64,000 nt of DNA from Chryseobacterium panacisoli (GTDB lineage: Bacteria; Bacteroidota; Bacteroidia; Flavobacteriales; Weeksellaceae): contig NZ_VTRU01000004.1 of NCBI RefSeq assembly GCF_008274625.1, forward strand, positions 248,001 through 312,000. The letters run 5' to 3'. Position 1 is the stretch's first letter. The number at the start of each line of letters is the position of its first letter. Below, one piece after another: positions 16,206 through 23,258 of this stretch. The position numbers were made by a program, and so were the translations under genes. The notes under the pieces were generated by a model, which saw only the letters and a list, made by a program, of their open reading frames with translations, made no database searches and was not told the DNA's origin.

Positions 16206-16284
16206 GGAGAGAAGAAAAGCCTGTCTGTATTTTTTGTGTTTGGCGTAAAGATCTTCTGCTCTCGACAAACTTTACTTTTTCTCC
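16206..16284 (-). ncRNA. Conserved hairpin RNA, copy E
   Basis: Minus-strand GGAGA at one end pairs with TCTCC at the other. AAAGTTTGTC pairs with GACAGGCTTT using two G-U pairs, around the core GAGAGCAGAAGATCTTTA. It lies upstream of copy D and downstream of the tRNA-Asn gene. Confidence 0.62.
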
Positions 16285-16310
16285 TGAAACAATTAATAAT
16301 TAGTTACCTG

Positions 16311-16382
16311 CGATTCCGGAAAGACTCGAACTTTCAACTTCCGGTTTAACAAACCGGTGCTCTGCCATTGAGCTACAAAATC
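16311..16382 (-). tRNA. tRNA-Asn (anticodon GTT)
   Basis: 72-nt cloverleaf with acceptor GATTTTG/CGGAATC (two G-U pairs), D arm GCTC...GAGC, anticodon stem CCGGT/ACCGG, loop TTGTTAA, T arm GAAAG-TTCGAGT-CTTTC and discriminator G. Confidence 0.88.
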
Positions 16383-16386
16383 ATTG

Positions 16387-16460
16387 TAATTTCGGAAGGG
16401 CTCGAACCTTCAACCTTCGGTGTATCAGACCGATACTCTAACCACTTGAGCTACGAAATC
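16387..16460 (-). tRNA. tRNA-Ile (anticodon GAT), first copy
   Basis: 74-nt cloverleaf with acceptor GATTTCG/CGAAATT, anticodon stem TCGGT/ACCGA, loop CTGATAC, T arm GAAGG-TTCGAGC-CCTTC and discriminator A. Only four bases separate it from tRNA-Asn. Confidence 0.88.
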
Positions 16461-16465
16461 ATTGG

Positions 16466-16537
16466 TATTCCATAAGGGGATCGAACCCTTGTCGTTCGGT
16501 AGAAAGCCGAATGCACTTACCACTATGCTAATGGAAC
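16466..16537 (-). tRNA. tRNA-Glu-like (anticodon TTC), second copy with U37
   Basis: 72-nt cloverleaf with acceptor GTTCCAT/ATGGAAT, anticodon stem TTCGG/CCGAA and T arm AAGGG-TTCGATC-CCCTT. The anticodon loop CTTTCTA has a pyrimidine at position 37, where nearly all tRNAs have a purine. Confidence 0.75.
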
Positions 16538-16543
16538 AAATTG

Positions 16544-16615
16544 TCTGGAAAGCAAGATTCGAACTTGCGACCTCCCGCGTCCAAGACGGGTAAACAACCA
16601 CCGTTATCTTTCCAG
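16544..16615 (-). tRNA. tRNA-Pro-like (anticodon TGG)
   Basis: 72-nt cloverleaf with a perfect acceptor CTGGAAA/TTTCCAG (C1-G72 and discriminator A as in bacterial Pro), anticodon stem CCCGT/GCGGG, loop CTTGGAC and T arm GCAAG-TTCGAAT-CTTGC. Position 8 is G instead of U, and the D stem has three pairs. Confidence 0.8.
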
Positions 16616-16620
16616 CTTTG

Positions 16621-16678
16621 GGGTTCACTTCTGTTTCTTTTCCGGGAGACAGCCGGATTGGAAATTTTCCATGAACCT
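16621..16678 (-). ncRNA. T-armless tRNA-Asp-like hairpin RNA (loop GTC)
   Basis: Between tRNA-Arg and tRNA-Pro. The outer stem is GGTTCA/TGAACC, followed by a D-arm-like hairpin TGGAAAATTTCCA and a perfect five-pair stem TCCGG/CCGGA with a seven-base loop CTGTCTC (T33, potential anticodon GTC). The T arm is replaced by 13 unpaired-looking bases, AAAGAAACAGAAG. It may be a degenerate tRNA or a tRNA mimic. Confidence 0.45.
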
Positions 16679-16683
16679 TTTGG

Positions 16684-16757
16684 TGATTCCGAGAGGATTC
16701 GAACCTCTAACCCTGGGTTTAGAAAACCCATGCTCTATCCGGTTGAGCTACGGAACC
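16684..16757 (-). tRNA. tRNA-Arg (anticodon TCT)
   Basis: 74-nt cloverleaf with acceptor GGTTCCG/CGGAATC (one G-U), D arm GCTC...GAGC, anticodon stem TGGGT/ACCCA, loop TTTCTAA, T arm AGAGG-TTCGAAT-CCTCT and discriminator A. Confidence 0.88.
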
Positions 16758-16764
16758 GTTATAG

Positions 16765-16838
16765 TAATCCCAGAAAGATTTGAACTTTCAACCCCCGGTT
16801 TAAAAGACCGGTGCTCTAACCATTTGAGCTATGAGATT
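16765..16838 (-). tRNA. tRNA-Lys (anticodon TTT)
   Basis: 74-nt cloverleaf with acceptor AATCTCA/TGGGATT (one G-U), anticodon stem CCGGT/ACCGG, loop CTTTTAA, T arm GAAAG-TTCAAAT-CTTTC and discriminator A. It starts only seven bases downstream of the previous tRNA's terminal base. Confidence 0.88.
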
Positions 16839-16912
16839 GTTTTAATTTTGTGAATCGTCAATAATCAATTCGCTTCGATTGTCAATTTTTAATTTCACAA
16901 TTCACATTTTTG

Positions 16913-16986
16913 TAATCCCAGAAGGAATCGAACCTTCAACCTTCGACGTATCAGGTCGATGCTCTAACCAATTGAGCCATGGGATT
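16913..16986 (-). tRNA. tRNA-Ile (anticodon GAT), second copy
   Basis: 74-nt cloverleaf with perfect acceptor AATCCCA/TGGGATT, anticodon stem TCGAC/GTCGA, loop CTGATAC, T arm GAAGG-TTCGATT-CCTTC and discriminator A. Its acceptor and anticodon stems differ from the other Ile copy, so it is not a recent duplicate. Confidence 0.88.
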
Positions 16987-16995
16987 TTATACTTT

Positions 16996-17068
16996 GGGTA
17001 TCTCCGGGGATCGAACCCTGTTCTCCGGTTCCACAGACCGGCGCTTTACCAAATAAGCTAAAGAAACC
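16996..17068 (-). tRNA. tRNA-His-like (anticodon GTG), irregular
   Basis: 73-nt cloverleaf and first tRNA of the array. Anticodon stem CCGGT/ACCGG, loop CTGTGGA and discriminator C fit His. The acceptor GGTTTCT/AGATACC has a T4-T69 mismatch, the linker before the D stem is three bases (TTA) instead of two, and the T stem CAGGG/CCCGG has an A-G mismatch. Confidence 0.75.
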
Positions 17069-17070
17069 AT

Positions 17071-17100
17071 AAAAAAAGCGCCTCTTTTTGGGAGGCGCTT
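17071..17100 (-). terminator. Terminator / attenuator hairpin directly before the tRNA array
   Basis: Minus-strand hairpin AAGCGCCTC-CCAAAAA-GAGGCGCTT followed by T7. It ends two bases before the first base of tRNA-His, leaving no room for a separate promoter, and starts 24 bases after the stop codon of the 41-codon ORF. Array expression therefore seems to need read-through. Confidence 0.8.
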
Positions 17101-17124
17101 CATATATTTTAACGTAAGAGATCA

Positions 17125-17250
17125 TTAGCTGACCCACGTATATAAACACCTTTTATCCACAATTTCACTATCAAAAATACACGCAACACCTGTCGGTTCC
17201 TGTCCGAATAGTCTTGAATATTGATTGAATATGTTGTGTAACTGTTTCAT
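17125..17250 (-). CDS. Short ORF (41 aa) before the attenuator hairpin; putative leader peptide
   Basis: The frame encodes 41 residues starting MKQLHNIFNQYSRLFG and ending CLYTWVS. A TACTTTG -7-like box (17327-17321) lies about 70 bases upstream of the ATG, and an intrinsic terminator follows the stop by 24 bases, which together argue for a real short transcript. I recognise no family. It could be a leader peptide controlling read-through into the tRNA array or an independent small protein. The frame is open further upstream (to 17310), but those residues overlap the promoter-like element. Confidence 0.45.
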   Translation of the reverse strand: MKQLHNIFNQYSRLFGQEPTGVACIFDSEIVDKRCLYTWVS

Positions 17251-17576
17251 TTTATTTTTGTTTGTTTCTAAATTATTTTTAATTGAATCCTGAAAACCTG
17301 TTGCTTTCAATTTTCGGTTGCAAAGTAAATATGAATTTTTGGAATCTGCAAATAAATTCTTGAATTAAAATACTGATAATCAATTAATTAAGTTGTATTT
17401 TTAGAATAGAGAATTTCTGTCCGCAATATTTTGCAGATATCTTAATTACCTAAATGACTGTCTCTCACCGGGTTGCTTATCACTCTATTTTATCGTATTA
17501 AAGTTTCATTGTTTATTAAAAAATTTTCATGTTTATGGTTATTTTTTTTCATTCTAAATAATTTCTGACCTAAAAA
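17251..17576. other. AT-rich spacer with promoter of the 41-aa ORF
   Basis: Apart from the -7-like element near 17321-17327, with an A/T-rich leader after it, I see no gene, tRNA or repeat in this stretch. Confidence 0.4.
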
Positions 17577-17609
17577 ACAAAAAACGCCTCGGTTTTCCGA
17601 GGCGTTTTT
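17577..17609 (-). terminator. Bidirectional intrinsic terminator
   Basis: Near-perfect hairpin AACGCCTCGG-TTTT-CCGAGGCGTT with T runs on both strands. On the minus strand it follows the 42-codon ORF by 28 bases. Confidence 0.85.
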
Positions 17610-17637
17610 GTTGTATTTTGATTAATTTTTTACAAGT

Positions 17638-17766
17638 TTACAGTAAATAATTTCCAAAGTCAGCACATTTCGCCTCATTCCATATCATCTCATCATACCC
17701 GAATAATCCTTTATTAGAAGGACTTCCGAATAGTTCTGCATTGATATATGCTCTTTGTATTGTCAT
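17638..17766 (-). CDS. Small ORF (42 aa) with its own promoter and terminator
   Basis: The 42 residues begin MTIQRAYINAELFGSPSNKG and end ADFGNYLL. A perfect TAnnTTTG box (TATATTTG, 17786-17779) lies 12 bases before the ATG and an intrinsic terminator follows, so this is a compact complete transcription unit. No family recognised. It shares size, a central 'LFG', promoter/terminator layout and orientation with the 41-aa ORF at 17125-17250, but sequence similarity is too weak to call them paralogs. Confidence 0.6.
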   Translation of the reverse strand: MTIQRAYINAELFGSPSNKGLFGYDEMIWNEAKCADFGNYLL

Positions 17767-17778
17767 AATTTTCTGGTG

Positions 17779-17786
17779 CAAATATA
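17779..17786 (-). promoter_or_regulatory. -7 box TATATTTG of the 42-aa ORF
   Basis: Exact match to TAnnTTTG on the minus strand, 12 bases upstream of the ATG at 17766, implying a very short 5' leader. I could not place a -33 element with confidence. Confidence 0.55.
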
Positions 17787-17827
17787 AATCTTTTTTGTAT
17801 TATTTTATAAGATTCACAATCTCTGGA

Positions 17828-18041
17828 AGGTTTTGGATACGCAAAGGCGCAAAATAATATTAAAAAAATCTACTTTAAGGCGCGAGGATTTTATCTCCGA
17901 TAAAATTTAATACCGATAAAAATATTGTTTCGAATTATTCAAATAATTAATAAGCTACCTTGCTGAAAATTTTCAATTTTCTTGCGTCTTAAAAATCATA
18001 CATAAAATTTATAAAACCTTGCGTCTTTGCGATTTTCCAAC
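17828..18041. repeat. Dispersed intergenic repeat with inverted ends (copy 1)
   Basis: The ends GGATACGCAAAGGCGCAA and TTGCGTCTTTGCGATTTTCC are inverted relatives of each other, enclosing about 170 bases. A shorter relative with the same end words lies at 26414-26540. These look like non-autonomous dispersed repeats. They carry no ORF. Confidence 0.55.
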
Positions 18042-18177
18042 AAAATAGAATTACTATGTTATGAGTTTCTTATTTTTAGGGAACCAGGAGGCATTAATTA
18101 CAATTGATTTGATGAAGCAGATGATATTCCTTCTCTTCAAAGAAAAGCTTTTCTTTAATTTTTAAATTCTTAAATCT

Positions 18178-19206
18178 TTAATTCCTGAACATTTTATTCC
18201 TTCCTGTCTTGAATCTCGAAATATCTTTCAGAATCACCTCATCATTAGGATTAAAATATTTCAGCTCATTGACAATTTCTGAACGTGTGGCTACTTTTTC
18301 AGCAATAATTTCATAGGCTATATTTCTGGTTGCCGTATGTAATTTCGGATCTTTTTTGAATTCATATTTCAGAGCATCCAGATAAGTGATCTTTTTGTGA
18401 GCCGGGGTTTTCTGATATAAATGCTGTATTTCTGATTCCAGTATTTTAACATCAGAGATATTGGCAAAGTAGTTATTCAGGCAGTTGAAAGCATCTCTGT
18501 CTTCTTCCCAGCCTTTCAGCAGTACTTTTTGTGCTTCTTCCGTTTTCTCCATTTTTTTACGGTATACCAAAGAAGCTTTCACCATCTGGTTATTGATTGT
18601 ATAGTCATCTGCAACTATTTGATAGTAATGGTGGGCATTTTTAAGATCGTTGATATCTTTATAGAGATCCCCTACTTTTTCTTTCTGCTCCATCTCTTTA
18701 TAGAGTTCAATGGCCTTTTTGTATTGTTTTGCTTTTTCATAGCAGGTTGCTGCATCAGATTTATTGTTCAGCTTTTTAAGATAAACTACGGCTGCTTCAC
18801 TGTAGAACCCACCATTTTCAAGTGTTTTTGCACCTCTGTAGTTATCCTGCAGCAGATTCATATAGACTCTGGCTGCTTTTTTATAATCGTTTTCAGCAAT
18901 ATATTTTTCTGCCAGCTCTTCGTATTTGCTTCGTATTCTGTCAAAAAGTGAATTTTCCAGATAGAAACTGCTGCTTCCACCACCTTTTCTTCCTGCTGAA
19001 TTTCTGTTGTTTTGTTCTTTATCTTTTAAGGAAGTGATCACAATAAGGATAATAAACGCTACAATTAAGAAAATGGCCAATGTTCCCACCACACTCCAGA
19101 AACTTTCATGAAATAACTGGGCAACGATTCCGATGACCTTAAACATGGCCAGCAGTACAAATGCCGCCATAAACTTGTCTATAAATTTCTGCTTATTCAT
19201 CATCAT
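18178..19206 (-). CDS. Membrane-anchored TPR protein of the MoxR-vWA operon
   Basis: A 342-residue protein with two hydrophobic N-terminal segments (about 11-30 and 37-60), a low-complexity linker and then tetratricopeptide-like repeats (about 85-230). Examples are 'AARVYMNLLQDNYRGAKTLE' and 'AIELYKEMEQKEKVGDLYKD'. It probably sits in the inner membrane with the repeats in the cytoplasm as a docking surface. Its start overlaps the stop of the upstream gene by 14 bases. It is the last gene of a seven-gene operon with MoxR and vWA proteins. Confidence 0.75.
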   Translation of the reverse strand: MMMNKQKFIDKFMAAFVLLAMFKVIGIVAQLFHESFWSVVGTLAIFLIVAFIILIVITSLKDKEQNNRNSAGRKGGGSSSFYLENSLFDRIRSKYEELAEKYIAENDYKKAARVYMNLLQDNYRGAKTLENGGFYSEAAVVYLKKLNNKSDAATCYEKAKQYKKAIELYKEMEQKEKVGDLYKDINDLKNAHHYYQIVADDYTINNQMVKASLVYRKKMEKTEEAQKVLLKGWEEDRDAFNCLNNYFANISDVKILESEIQHLYQKTPAHKKITYLDALKYEFKKDPKLHTATRNIAYEIIAEKVATRSEIVNELKYFNPNDEVILKDISRFKTGRNKMFRN

Positions 19207-20890
19207 CGGATTTTAAAATGGTTTTATCTTCTCTGAACAAACGATAAAGGAGCAGCATCACACAGATCACCAGAACCCATACAAACCAGTTGTAACCAAA
19301 CATTTTTACCAACGGATAAAATAAGTATACCAGCATCGCCACAAGGATTGCTATTAAAATAAATTTCACCCATACAGGCACATTATCACCACCCAGGTTT
19401 AATGATTTATTTTTAAACAGGAACAAATACAGTCCTACTCCTGCAATCATCAGGATAACCATATACATAATATCTGAAACCGGGGCTTTTCTTTCCAATG
19501 GAGTTCCTTCCGTTCCCACTGCTTTCACTTTGGATTTGTCAATGGAAGCAGAAGAAAGGTCTACGATATCCAATGTACCGTAAAGTTTTCCCAGGGAATC
19601 AGCCATCAAAGCTTTTCTCTTTTTCAGCAGGAATTTTACGACTTCTCCGTTTACAGGTTTTCCCTTGGTGTACTGCTTCAGAGAATCTGAAATTTTACGT
19701 TTCAGCTTTTCGGTGTTTTGTTCAAGGTGTTTTGTGATTTTTTGGGTATAAATAGTTTTAAGAGAGTCTCTGCTTTGTTTTTCTTTATTCACAAGTTTTC
19801 CAATGTCTCTTCCTATTTCACTTACATCTCTTCCACCCGCTTTTTTATAATTTTCTTTGTCTTCTTTTGTTTTGGATTCTATGATCCCGGCATGAATAAG
19901 CTCTTTGGACAATTCCTTTCTCTCCTGATGATAGAGAGAGTCTATCTTGAGATCAATTTCCGATGTTCCGGACTGGAAAGCAATCATATCAGAAGGTGCT
20001 TTTACAGTATTGTTTTCAATTTTTCCGGAAGAAGCTGTATTTTCTTCCTGGTCGGAATTATTTTTATCCGAAGGCAATGCTATCTTTAAGACAATAGCCA
20101 CAATAATAACCGCCCAGAATATTCTGCGGAAGTTTCTTGTTCCTGCGCTTTTTGTTTTACTTCCTGAACCTCCGCCAAATAATTCTTCCAGCCAGGTAAA
20201 TTTGCCAAAGCCATCTCCTCTGGAAGTTCCCATAACATCCAGAGAAACGCCCAGTTCTACAGCTCTTTCAGGATATTTTTCAATATATTGTAAATACTTT
20301 TCTATTTCCTTTTTATTTCCGGCCATCACTTTTTTAAGGTCAAACGGCAGGTTATTCATCCATTCTTCTTCGGTTTGCTTTGGCTGTAATGCTTCCAGCA
20401 CTTTTTCGTCATCTATTTCAACGGTATAGCTTTCAATTTTTTGAGGAATTGAAACTCCATTCAGAGGTTTTCTGATGCTTTCATTTATAATACCAGACTG
20501 CTGAATTAATGAAATCCAATCGATCTCTACGGATAATTTTACCAGTCCGAATTCGGGATGCATCACCAGAAAGCGGGCATCGAGCTGTACCCAGTCTTCC
20601 TGATTTATTTTGGGATAAAAGGTTGTGTTTTCAGGGATAAAAAGCCTGTTATCCACACATTGAAAATAAGCATTCCTACCTATTTCCTGCGGGGCATCAT
20701 CATTAAAAACAAGGAAACAACCGTACAGCACATTGGGAATATTTGCCGGAATTGCATAAGATCTTACCTGGCTTAAATGAATTCCAAGCGTTTCCATTTC
20801 CTGAAGCCATACCACGGGTGAAGAGCCTCTGATCAAAAGCCCCCTTTTGGGATAGTTGTTTTTCGGGAAAGGTTTTATTCTAAGCTCCAT
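19193..20890 (-). CDS. Membrane protein with N-terminal bpX-like domain
   Basis: A 565-residue protein. Residues about 1-165 are a beta-rich domain containing 'GLLIRGSSPVVWLQEMETLG' and 'LDARFLVMHPEFGLVKLSVE', which I associate with the bpX domains of MoxR-vWA-beta-propeller ternary systems (exact subtype uncertain). A helix follows at about 190-215, a membrane segment near 255-275, a charged coiled region (about 300-450) and three more hydrophobic segments near 475-490, 505-527 and 533-550. It overlaps its neighbours by 11 and 14 bases, so the operon is tightly coupled. Function unknown. Confidence 0.65.
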   Translation of the reverse strand: MELRIKPFPKNNYPKRGLLIRGSSPVVWLQEMETLGIHLSQVRSYAIPANIPNVLYGCFLVFNDDAPQEIGRNAYFQCVDNRLFIPENTTFYPKINQEDWVQLDARFLVMHPEFGLVKLSVEIDWISLIQQSGIINESIRKPLNGVSIPQKIESYTVEIDDEKVLEALQPKQTEEEWMNNLPFDLKKVMAGNKKEIEKYLQYIEKYPERAVELGVSLDVMGTSRGDGFGKFTWLEELFGGGSGSKTKSAGTRNFRRIFWAVIIVAIVLKIALPSDKNNSDQEENTASSGKIENNTVKAPSDMIAFQSGTSEIDLKIDSLYHQERKELSKELIHAGIIESKTKEDKENYKKAGGRDVSEIGRDIGKLVNKEKQSRDSLKTIYTQKITKHLEQNTEKLKRKISDSLKQYTKGKPVNGEVVKFLLKKRKALMADSLGKLYGTLDIVDLSSASIDKSKVKAVGTEGTPLERKAPVSDIMYMVILMIAGVGLYLFLFKNKSLNLGGDNVPVWVKFILIAILVAMLVYLFYPLVKMFGYNWFVWVLVICVMLLLYRLFREDKTILKSDDDE

Positions 20891-23258
20891 AATCCAAAAT
20901 CTGTTCTATAAAAGGTTTTAAAAACCTGTCGCACATATCATCCATTGTTCTCACTTTCAGCAGGGCATGCTCCGGAAGATAATATTCTGATCCGCCAAAT
21001 TCAGTATAGGTTGCCAAAGAGAGGAATCCATGAGCTGTGGAAGGAATGAAAAATTCTTCAATACTCTTGTTGCTGCTCCGGAAAGTCAGCATTCCCCGTG
21101 AATCTGTAATAATTTCGCTTCCATCGGGGAATGTAAATTTATTTTTATTCTGCTCGGCAAAAATTTTAATATCATACTTATTTTTAGAAAAATCCAGCGT
21201 GTTTTCCGAAGAACTATACAATTCATGTCCGGAAATGACTAGATTTTCATATTGATTGATTCCTATTTTATTGAAATTATTGATAATCTTCAATCCGCTT
21301 CCCTTCAGCTTGGCAACTTCCGCTTCGGCTTTTATATTATTTTTTTCAAATTCTTTATCTTTTCCGGTAATAGGTTCTACAGAAATATTTCCGTCCCTGT
21401 TTATTTTATAATGGGTAACATTATCCGGATGATGGAGATAAAAACTGCGCCCAAAATAAATAAGTTTGTAGGATTCCGGAATATTCATCCCTATAAGATT
21501 CTGCTCAGAGTATTCTCTTGTATTAAGATTAAGCTTTGATATTAATTTTTTATCAGACTGATACTGGCACAGAATAAAATGCTGTTGTTTGTTTTTTGCC
21601 AGGGCAAACTGTCCTTTCGGTTTTATGGAAATATTGTCAAATAAAACTTCACAGCCATGGTGCGTTTTATAGTAATCATAAGAATGCTTGTCATAATAGT
21701 TATCAGAAAGATAAGTCTTCAATAACTGCTTTTTTGAACTTAGAATAAAAAATTCTCCTTCATATAAAAACTTAGCGATCTTATTAACCGGAGTTGGGAA
21801 TAAGACCGGATAGTTTTGTGGAAGATCGGTTTTCTTTCCATTGAAGTTATGAACGGATGGTTTTTGCTGCGGCGGATTGGCCCACAGCTCCTGCAATGGA
21901 AGTTTAATTTTCTGAATATGTTTTCTGGCTCCTTTGTGATGTTTATAAAAATTAATTTCACCATCTGATGTTGTAGTCACCAAAAACTTTAGTCTGTCTC
22001 TATTCTGAAGAACCACCCGCTGAACTTTTTCATCTTCCATATTCTCCTCATGGGTAATGAAGAAAATCTCAATATCCTTTTCTGAGTGGTGTTCATTAAA
22101 AAACTTTTCCAAGGCTTCTGACACTTCCAAAACCGGACTTACCTGATTAAGGTTTTCCACCACTTCTTCCACTTTGTTAAGTGCAATCGGAATACCCGCC
22201 TGTCCTAAAGCAAAAACTTTACATTCAGAATGGGCTTTCGGATGTTTGATGACTGCAATTGCAGAGGCAAAAGCCAACACTTTTGGAGTTCCCCAATTTC
22301 TGAGGGAAGTATCAATCAGAATAATTCTTTCAAAAATATTTTCTTCAGGCGGAATCTCTCTCTGAATGTAAAGTGCTTCGTTGTTGGCTACCCGATTCAT
22401 GAATACGTCATCTTCATTGGCAAACTCCGAAAGAAGCATCCTGTGAAAATCACCTTTGTTGGTCATATCAGAAATTCCTCCGATAGGCTGTTCTCCGGGT
22501 GAAAGGTAGCGCATGGGAATTTTCAGACCGCTCCATATCCTTTTGATGAGGCTTCCTACCTGAAATGTCTTGGGTTCTTCAATTAATTCTTTGATAAAAT
22601 CTTTATCAGTATCCGCCGTTGTTTCTTCTTCTATCACCTCATCATCAAGCTCAGGCTCGTCAACCAGCCCTTTCATAGCATCAATGATAGACTGTACTGT
22701 AGGAAACTTTTCATTGAGATTCAAAGCACTCAGATCTTTATTTAAAACCGATGTACCGGCATGTTGCTTTTCTGCACTGGAAGCCAGCTCCTGTGGCCGC
22801 TTATAATAGATTCTTATATTCGCTTCAGCATTCAATGAAGATATTCTGTTGTGACCATTGCTGAATAAGGTCTGCAGCAATACAATTCTGTTTTGCTTCT
22901 GCTTATACACATGGGGAAGTGATTGTATTTTTTCGAGAAATTCAATTTCTTTTTCTGCATTGAAATCAAAGTTTCCAATGCTGTAAAATTCAGCGGTATG
23001 TCTCAATGGGCCGGCAAAATCAATATACCCGTCCTGCATCGCGTACAACACCATAAGCAATGCCCCAAAGGGTGGCCATCCCTGTGGCTGAAGTTCTTTG
23101 AGAATCTCCATTACATAAGGCCTGTACGCTATCGCTCCCACTCCCGGCACCGAGAGGAGATTATTGTCATGATACCCGGAATCACCGGGAACATCTTCAT
23201 CAGTTTTCCATTCCCAGAAGTAATTTTCATAGGACTGGAAATAGGCCTTTAATTCCAT
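20880..23258 (-). CDS. vWA-like and beta-propeller-like protein of the ternary system
   Basis: A 792-residue protein. Around residues 310-445 a von Willebrand A-like domain starts 'RIILIDTSLRNWGTPK'. Its MIDAS is degenerate: Asp and the first Ser (DTS) are present, but the second Ser is Arg. Residues about 470-790 consist of repeated short beta strands such as 'GEFFILSSKKQLL' and 'SFYLHHPDNVTHYKI', compatible with a beta-propeller. The N-terminal 300 residues are helical. This is the vWA partner expected next to a MoxR ATPase. Loss of MIDAS residues suggests metal-independent binding. Confidence 0.7.
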   Translation of the reverse strand: MELKAYFQSYENYFWEWKTDEDVPGDSGYHDNNLLSVPGVGAIAYRPYVMEILKELQPQGWPPFGALLMVLYAMQDGYIDFAGPLRHTAEFYSIGNFDFNAEKEIEFLEKIQSLPHVYKQKQNRIVLLQTLFSNGHNRISSLNAEANIRIYYKRPQELASSAEKQHAGTSVLNKDLSALNLNEKFPTVQSIIDAMKGLVDEPELDDEVIEEETTADTDKDFIKELIEEPKTFQVGSLIKRIWSGLKIPMRYLSPGEQPIGGISDMTNKGDFHRMLLSEFANEDDVFMNRVANNEALYIQREIPPEENIFERIILIDTSLRNWGTPKVLAFASAIAVIKHPKAHSECKVFALGQAGIPIALNKVEEVVENLNQVSPVLEVSEALEKFFNEHHSEKDIEIFFITHEENMEDEKVQRVVLQNRDRLKFLVTTTSDGEINFYKHHKGARKHIQKIKLPLQELWANPPQQKPSVHNFNGKKTDLPQNYPVLFPTPVNKIAKFLYEGEFFILSSKKQLLKTYLSDNYYDKHSYDYYKTHHGCEVLFDNISIKPKGQFALAKNKQQHFILCQYQSDKKLISKLNLNTREYSEQNLIGMNIPESYKLIYFGRSFYLHHPDNVTHYKINRDGNISVEPITGKDKEFEKNNIKAEAEVAKLKGSGLKIINNFNKIGINQYENLVISGHELYSSSENTLDFSKNKYDIKIFAEQNKNKFTFPDGSEIITDSRGMLTFRSSNKSIEEFFIPSTAHGFLSLATYTEFGGSEYYLPEHALLKVRTMDDMCDRFLKPFIEQILDYGA

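Noticed and set aside
15306..16284. Hairpin copies A-E as rho-independent terminators
   Set aside because: The stems are A/T-rich with 25-45 base loops and a conserved internal core, and they lie inside a continuous tRNA series; terminators would have short loops and no shared loop sequence.
16541..17061. Plus-strand ORFs of 60-80 codons across the tRNA array
   Set aside because: Their peptides (repeats of RFELSTPGL- or RGFEPLTL-like text) are antisense reads of T arms and anticodon arms of the minus-strand tRNAs.
8611..17068. Integrated phage or plasmid remnant
   Set aside because: Phages do carry RNA ligases, ATP-grasp proteins and tRNA arrays, but no integrase, replication or structural gene or att duplication is visible. 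Ancient phage origin cannot be excluded.
17071..17100. Terminator belonging to a plus-strand transcript
   Set aside because: The T run lies on the minus strand (T7); the plus-strand side is followed by CATATATTTT, a poor tail, and there is no plus-strand gene.
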